The translations under genes and the position numbers were made by a program. Source: Thalassobacillus devorans (GTDB lineage: Bacteria; Bacillota; Bacilli; Bacillales; Halobacillaceae). Taken from it: 64,000 nucleotides of DNA. The DNA lies in the NCBI RefSeq assembly GCF_900176565.1, contig NZ_FXEH01000006.1, positions 124,001 through 188,000 of the forward strand. Direction: 5' to 3'. The first letter of the stretch is position 1; every line of letters begins with the position of its first letter. Positions 61,235 through 64,000 of this stretch are shown piece after piece. The notes under the pieces are model-generated. The model did no database searches, was not told the DNA's origin, and saw nothing but the letters and a program-made list of their open reading frames with translations.

Positions 61235-61627
61235 TCAGTCTATGCCTGTATTCTCTTCTTGTTCATCCTGGAGTATCCGAATATGCTTCACACGTGCTTC
61301 CGCATCCAGTTCATCAAGACTGCCGATTTGTATCATGGAAGAAGTGGAAGCACCGTTAACCCTGACTCTGCCGACATTGATCGTTGGATTGTGCTGGTAA
61401 TGGATATCGTTGACAGCACCTGAGGGAGGGAGTCGTTTGAATTGTCTCGTAAAAAGTGGGTATTGATCGTAGGAATAGATTTCTTCATCAAATCTGGCAC
61501 CTTCTTTTTGGATGGCTATTACCCGTGCAAAAGGCGTCGCCCGGTGACTGTCACCAATGATGAAAGTTGTGCCATAAACGACATTGATAACTTTGATGTC
61601 ATCCAACTTTACAAGCCGTTTATTCAT
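61235..61627 (-). CDS. gerPE: Spore germination protein GerPE
   Basis: From the ATG at 61627, the 130-residue product begins MNKRLVKLDDIKVINVVYGT and has IIGDSHRATPFARVIAIQKE and MIQIGSLDELDAEARVKHIR, as in GerPE. GGTGGAG lies 10 bp before this ATG. It overlaps gerPD by 8 bp; the longer in-frame extension would overlap further and lacks a site. Confidence 0.9.
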   Translation of the reverse strand: MNKRLVKLDDIKVINVVYGTTFIIGDSHRATPFARVIAIQKEGARFDEEIYSYDQYPLFTRQFKRLPPSGAVNDIHYQHNPTINVGRVRVNGASTSSMIQIGSLDELDAEARVKHIRILQDEQEENTGID

Positions 61628-61838
61628 CTTCTGTTGTCTCCACCGTGTTATCTGCTGTGCCGCTGTTTGTACCCAAAGGAACAAACGGGCCGATAATCAG
61701 GGATTCAGGGGGGGTGTCAAAATAAGAATTTAACCGTATTTGTTTATTATCTCCGATTAAAAATACAGAGGAAGATGAAATCCCCGTGATGTCTACATTA
61801 CCAACATGGAGTCCCCAATTATGGACGATAAAAGCCAT
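61620..61838 (-). CDS. gerPD: Spore germination protein GerPD
   Basis: The 72-residue product begins MAFIVHNWGLHVGNVDITGI and has SSVFLIGDNKQIRLNSYFDT, the GerPD pattern; the C-terminal Thr/Glu tail is longer than in B. subtilis (58 residues). It overlaps the gerPC stop by one base, so the two are probably translationally coupled. Confidence 0.92.
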   Translation of the reverse strand: MAFIVHNWGLHVGNVDITGISSSSVFLIGDNKQIRLNSYFDTPPESLIIGPFVPLGTNSGTADNTVETTEDE

Positions 61839-62404
61839 TATTTATCTTCTCCTTTGGATCGTTCCAGGTATTGAGCGATGGAATGTTCGATTTCCGTCTT
61901 AATTTGTTGGACGATTGTTTCAGCTCCTGGTTTTGGATCCTGGTTTTCATAATGTTCGATCCGCGAAGGCAGTTGATTTCGGATATCCTGAACGATGCTC
62001 TGCTCTATTTGCTGATTCATGTCAACCTCATGGTGAGTGGCGAGACTGCGGATAATGGAACCACCTTGCTCTGTCAGGTAGTGGTCTAATTCCTCCAAAA
62101 CCTGCTGATTGTCTGGTTTCGGTGCCGCTTTCTGGATAGGATTCTGCTGGCGCCATACCGAAGCATCGTCAATTTCACTTAATTCTTGCGGCGTCAATCC
62201 GATATGAAGGGTACCTTCCAATGATTCTATTTTCAACTGGTCAAAATTATATTCTATTTTTTCTATCACTGTCCTGGGTTGATCGGAATGGTTTTGTTCA
62301 AGGGATTCTAATTTTTGATACAAAGCCTTGATTTCTTTCTGCTGCTCTTGCAGCTGTTTCATCATCTGCTCCATGTACTGCTGCCATGAACCGTAATAAT
62401 TCAT
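61838..62404 (-). CDS. gerPC: Spore germination protein GerPC
   Basis: The 188-residue protein begins MNYYGSWQQYMEQMMKQLQE, has a coiled coil over residues 8-45 and LEGTLHIGLTPQELSEI near 79, which are GerPC features. A charged helical C-terminus follows. It is the largest GerP protein and structural in the coat or inner coat. Confidence 0.92.
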   Translation of the reverse strand: MNYYGSWQQYMEQMMKQLQEQQKEIKALYQKLESLEQNHSDQPRTVIEKIEYNFDQLKIESLEGTLHIGLTPQELSEIDDASVWRQQNPIQKAAPKPDNQQVLEELDHYLTEQGGSIIRSLATHHEVDMNQQIEQSIVQDIRNQLPSRIEHYENQDPKPGAETIVQQIKTEIEHSIAQYLERSKGEDK

Positions 62405-62474
62405 TCCATCACCCCCGTTGGAATTAGGCTATATCCCTAATTTATGCAAAAGAACGTAAGCTGTGATTCTAAAA

Positions 62475-62708
62475 TCATCCTCCTGGTGCTGAGAGCGGCA
62501 CCATTGGTCCGCCACCAGGTTCATAGGTTCCTATCTCGCCTTCGAGAGGCTCAGCCAACGGAGCTGGTTCAGTAAAGCCCCCGGTGTTATACAGCTCAGC
62601 ACGAGATTGAATCGAACCAGCGCTGCCTATTTGAAGAACCGAAGAATTGGTGACAGCGCCGATTTTCAGCAGGTTAATACAAATAGACTGGTGGATGGTG
62701 ATACTCAT
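62475..62708 (-). CDS. gerPB: Spore germination protein GerPB
   Basis: The 77-residue product begins MSITIHQSICINLLKIGAVT and has NSSVLQIGSAGSIQSRAELY, then a Gly/Pro/Glu tail, typical of GerPB. It follows gerPA by 12 bp. GGAGG precedes the ATG. Confidence 0.93.
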   Translation of the reverse strand: MSITIHQSICINLLKIGAVTNSSVLQIGSAGSIQSRAELYNTGGFTEPAPLAEPLEGEIGTYEPGGGPMVPLSAPGG

Positions 62709-62720
62709 AGTCGACGCCTC

Positions 62721-62939
62721 CTATTTTTTTACTTTGGACTGGTCATAGACATCCCGGTCATTAACATAGGTGACAGATCTTCCTAAATCGACCCGGATTC
62801 CATCTCCTGAATTGAATGATCCTCCGCCGGCAAATGTTTTTGCTGAACTGGTGGGAGCAATCATGTAAACGTCTCCGATATTGAAAATGCTGGACGAAGA
62901 AATGGATAGGACTTTTACTGCGCCTACTTGTGCTGGCAT
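62721..62939 (-). CDS. gerPA: Spore germination protein GerPA
   Basis: From the ATG at 62939, 6 bp after AGGAGG, the 72-residue product begins MPAQVGAVKVLSISSSSIFN and has GDVYMIAPTSSAKTFAGGGS. It is the first gene of gerPABCDEF. The long upstream frame is not coding. CATATTTAA upstream on the minus strand resembles the sigma-K -10 but the -35 is unclear; gerP is sigma-K dependent in B. subtilis. Confidence 0.94.
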   Translation of the reverse strand: MPAQVGAVKVLSISSSSIFNIGDVYMIAPTSSAKTFAGGGSFNSGDGIRVDLGRSVTYVNDRDVYDQSKVKK

Positions 62940-63036
62940 GATGAGCCTCCTTTTTAAATATGTATAAATTTTATTTAATCCTTCATCTATTAAGTTAGGA
63001 ATGAAAGCAGTAAAATATAATAAAGGAGTGAGCACG

Positions 63037-64000
63037 ATGAAGGACATTGGAACACCATTACGGGAAGCGGAACGGTTGGAATGGATTGATGCTGCCCGTG
63101 GTTTGGCCATCTTTGGTATATTCATGGTCAACGTTCCTGCTTTCAATGCGCCGTATTTTTTATACGGTGGGGAAGAAATCTACTGGTCTTCCGGGACTAG
63201 CCATACCATCCAGGCGATCATCGATATATTTTTCCAGGCCAGCTTTTATACGCTGTTCTCATTTTTATTCGGTTTCGGAATAGAAATGATGAGAGAGCGG
63301 CTTGTTGATAAAGGTTTACGCGCCAAATACGTTATCGGCCGCCGGTTAGTGATATTAATCGGTTTCGGACTCATCCACGCTTTTTTGATCTGGCACGGTG
63401 ATATATTACTATCCTATGGGCTAATTGGTTTATTGTTATTATTCTTCTTGAATCGTAAGAAAAAAACATTGTTGGCCTGGGGATTCAGTATGCTTTTGAT
63501 CTTCACTGTTTTTTTCACATTCAGCCTTTACAGCTTAGGTTCTGATTATGGGGGATGGGTGAATGAGCCTGCCATTGAACAGGCTGAAGAAAATTACGGA
63601 AACGGGACGTTATTCGATATCTGGTCCCAGAATCTCAATGATTGGAACTATACCAACGCCCCGATGAACTGGCCGTTTCTTATCATGAGTCTTTTGCCAA
63701 TGTTTTTGTTTGGGATGTATATCGCCCGGAAAAAATGGCTGCATCAGCCAAAAAGACATAAGAAGGCATTAGTTTCCTTATGGGCAGTGACATTCCTGTT
63801 ATTCCTCGTGTTTAAGGCAGGACCTTATCTCTTTGGGAATCCAGCCTGGTTCCAGTTAATGCAGGATAATATCGGAGGAAGTGCTTCTGCTGTCTTTTAC
63901 GTTGTCAGTGTTACTTTGCTGTATCAGTCTCCGATAGGGAAGCGGTGGTTGCGAGGATTAAGCTATGTCGGCAAGTTATCACTTTCCAACTATATTTTGC
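63037..64000 (+). CDS. DUF418-family membrane protein (3' end cut by window edge)
   Basis: The ATG at 63037 lies behind AAAGGAG, and the frame stays open for 321 codons to the window end. It begins MKDIGTPLREAERLEWIDAA then RGLAIFGIFMVN, the DUF418/YeiB-type start. At least seven hydrophobic helices follow, with HAFLIWHGDILLSYGLIGLL near 111-130 and MSLLPMFLFGMYIARKKW near 209-226. The end KLSLSNYIL is the start of the DUF418 domain proper. Function of the family is unknown. It is divergent from the gerP operon. Confidence 0.85.
   Translation, partial: MKDIGTPLREAERLEWIDAARGLAIFGIFMVNVPAFNAPYFLYGGEEIYWSSGTSHTIQAIIDIFFQASFYTLFSFLFGFGIEMMRERLVDKGLRAKYVIGRRLVILIGFGLIHAFLIWHGDILLSYGLIGLLLLFFLNRKKKTLLAWGFSMLLIFTVFFTFSLYSLGSDYGGWVNEPAIEQAEENYGNGTLFDIWSQNLNDWNYTNAPMNWPFLIMSLLPMFLFGMYIARKKWLHQPKRHKKALVSLWAVTFLLFLVFKAGPYLFGNPAWFQLMQDNIGGSASAVFYVVSVTLLYQSPIGKRWLRGLSYVGKLSLSNYIL

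Noticed and set aside
62940-63146. 69-codon extension of GerPA
   Set aside because: GerPA proteins begin MPAQVG, exactly at the ATG behind AGGAGG; the extension overlaps the start of the divergent DUF418 gene.

Overview
The window comes from the chromosome of a low-GC, endospore-forming, moderately halophilic Bacillaceae. Halobacillus or a close relative fits best, although the genus is an inference. Spore genes are present (gerPA-PF, yhaL, a YjcZ-type peptide, a YheC/D coat protein), most genes have strong AGGAGG-type ribosome binding sites, and the order closely follows the yheD-yhaA, yhgC-hemY and yhfH-yisB segments of Bacillus subtilis as I remember them. An OpuA glycine-betaine transporter, two GbsR-type regulators and acidic secreted proteins point to salt adaptation. 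I see no prophage, CRISPR array, rRNA or tRNA gene.

Layout. 1-1.8 kb: sugar-ABC ATPase MsmX (cut by the window edge) and a PucR-type regulator. 2-6.6 kb: a CstR-like persulfide-sensor repressor, the YheD/YheB/YheA group and the YhaR crotonase. 6.6-16.6 kb: the yha block, with ABC exporter YhaQP, nuclease pair YhaO/YhaN (SbcD/SbcC-like), a GbsR-type regulator, exoribonuclease YhaM, YhaL and the foldase PrsA. 16.7-23.7 kb: an accessory stretch where B. subtilis has yhaJ/yhaI/scoC, holding small membrane proteins, a beta-helix protein, a second GbsR-type regulator and divergent opuA. 23.8-30.8 kb: yhaH, trpP with a TRAP-type leader, hit, ecsAB, ecsC, yhaA and a ferritin-like protein. 30.9-34.3 kb: a PAP2 phosphatase and liaFSR. 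34.3-40.7 kb: hmoB, pbpF and hemEHY. 40.9-47.5 kb: a CAP-domain lipoprotein, yhfH, yhfI, lplJ, an IS1182-type element and lcfB. 47.7-53.3 kb: a Sco protein, a candidate small RNA, comK, yhjE, sipV and an MFS transporter. 53.4-64 kb: addB, addA, yisB, the gerP operon and a truncated DUF418 membrane protein.

How the genes work together. HemE, HemY and HemH form the coproporphyrin-dependent heme branch beside the heme-degrading HmoB. LiaFSR senses envelope stress; PbpF, SipV, PrsA and EcsAB serve wall synthesis and protein export. AddAB and YhaON handle DNA ends. Opu and the GbsR-type proteins handle osmoprotection. LplJ supplies lipoylated enzymes, and LcfB activates fatty acids under a FadR-type operator.

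Most notable non-coding signals: (1) six NAG triplets at an exact 5-nt period over the trpP ribosome binding site; (2) an IS1182-type element with a 10-bp target duplication inserted in the hairpin of the lplJ terminator; (3) nine TTGTCTC-like cores, eight of them spaced 20-21 bp apart, between lcfB and the sco gene; (4) a three-hairpin candidate small RNA near 48.5-48.66 kb; (5) a family of dispersed hairpin repeats, one copy of which separates ecsC from ecsAB. All statements rest on reading the sequence and remembered family knowledge; no database search was run.
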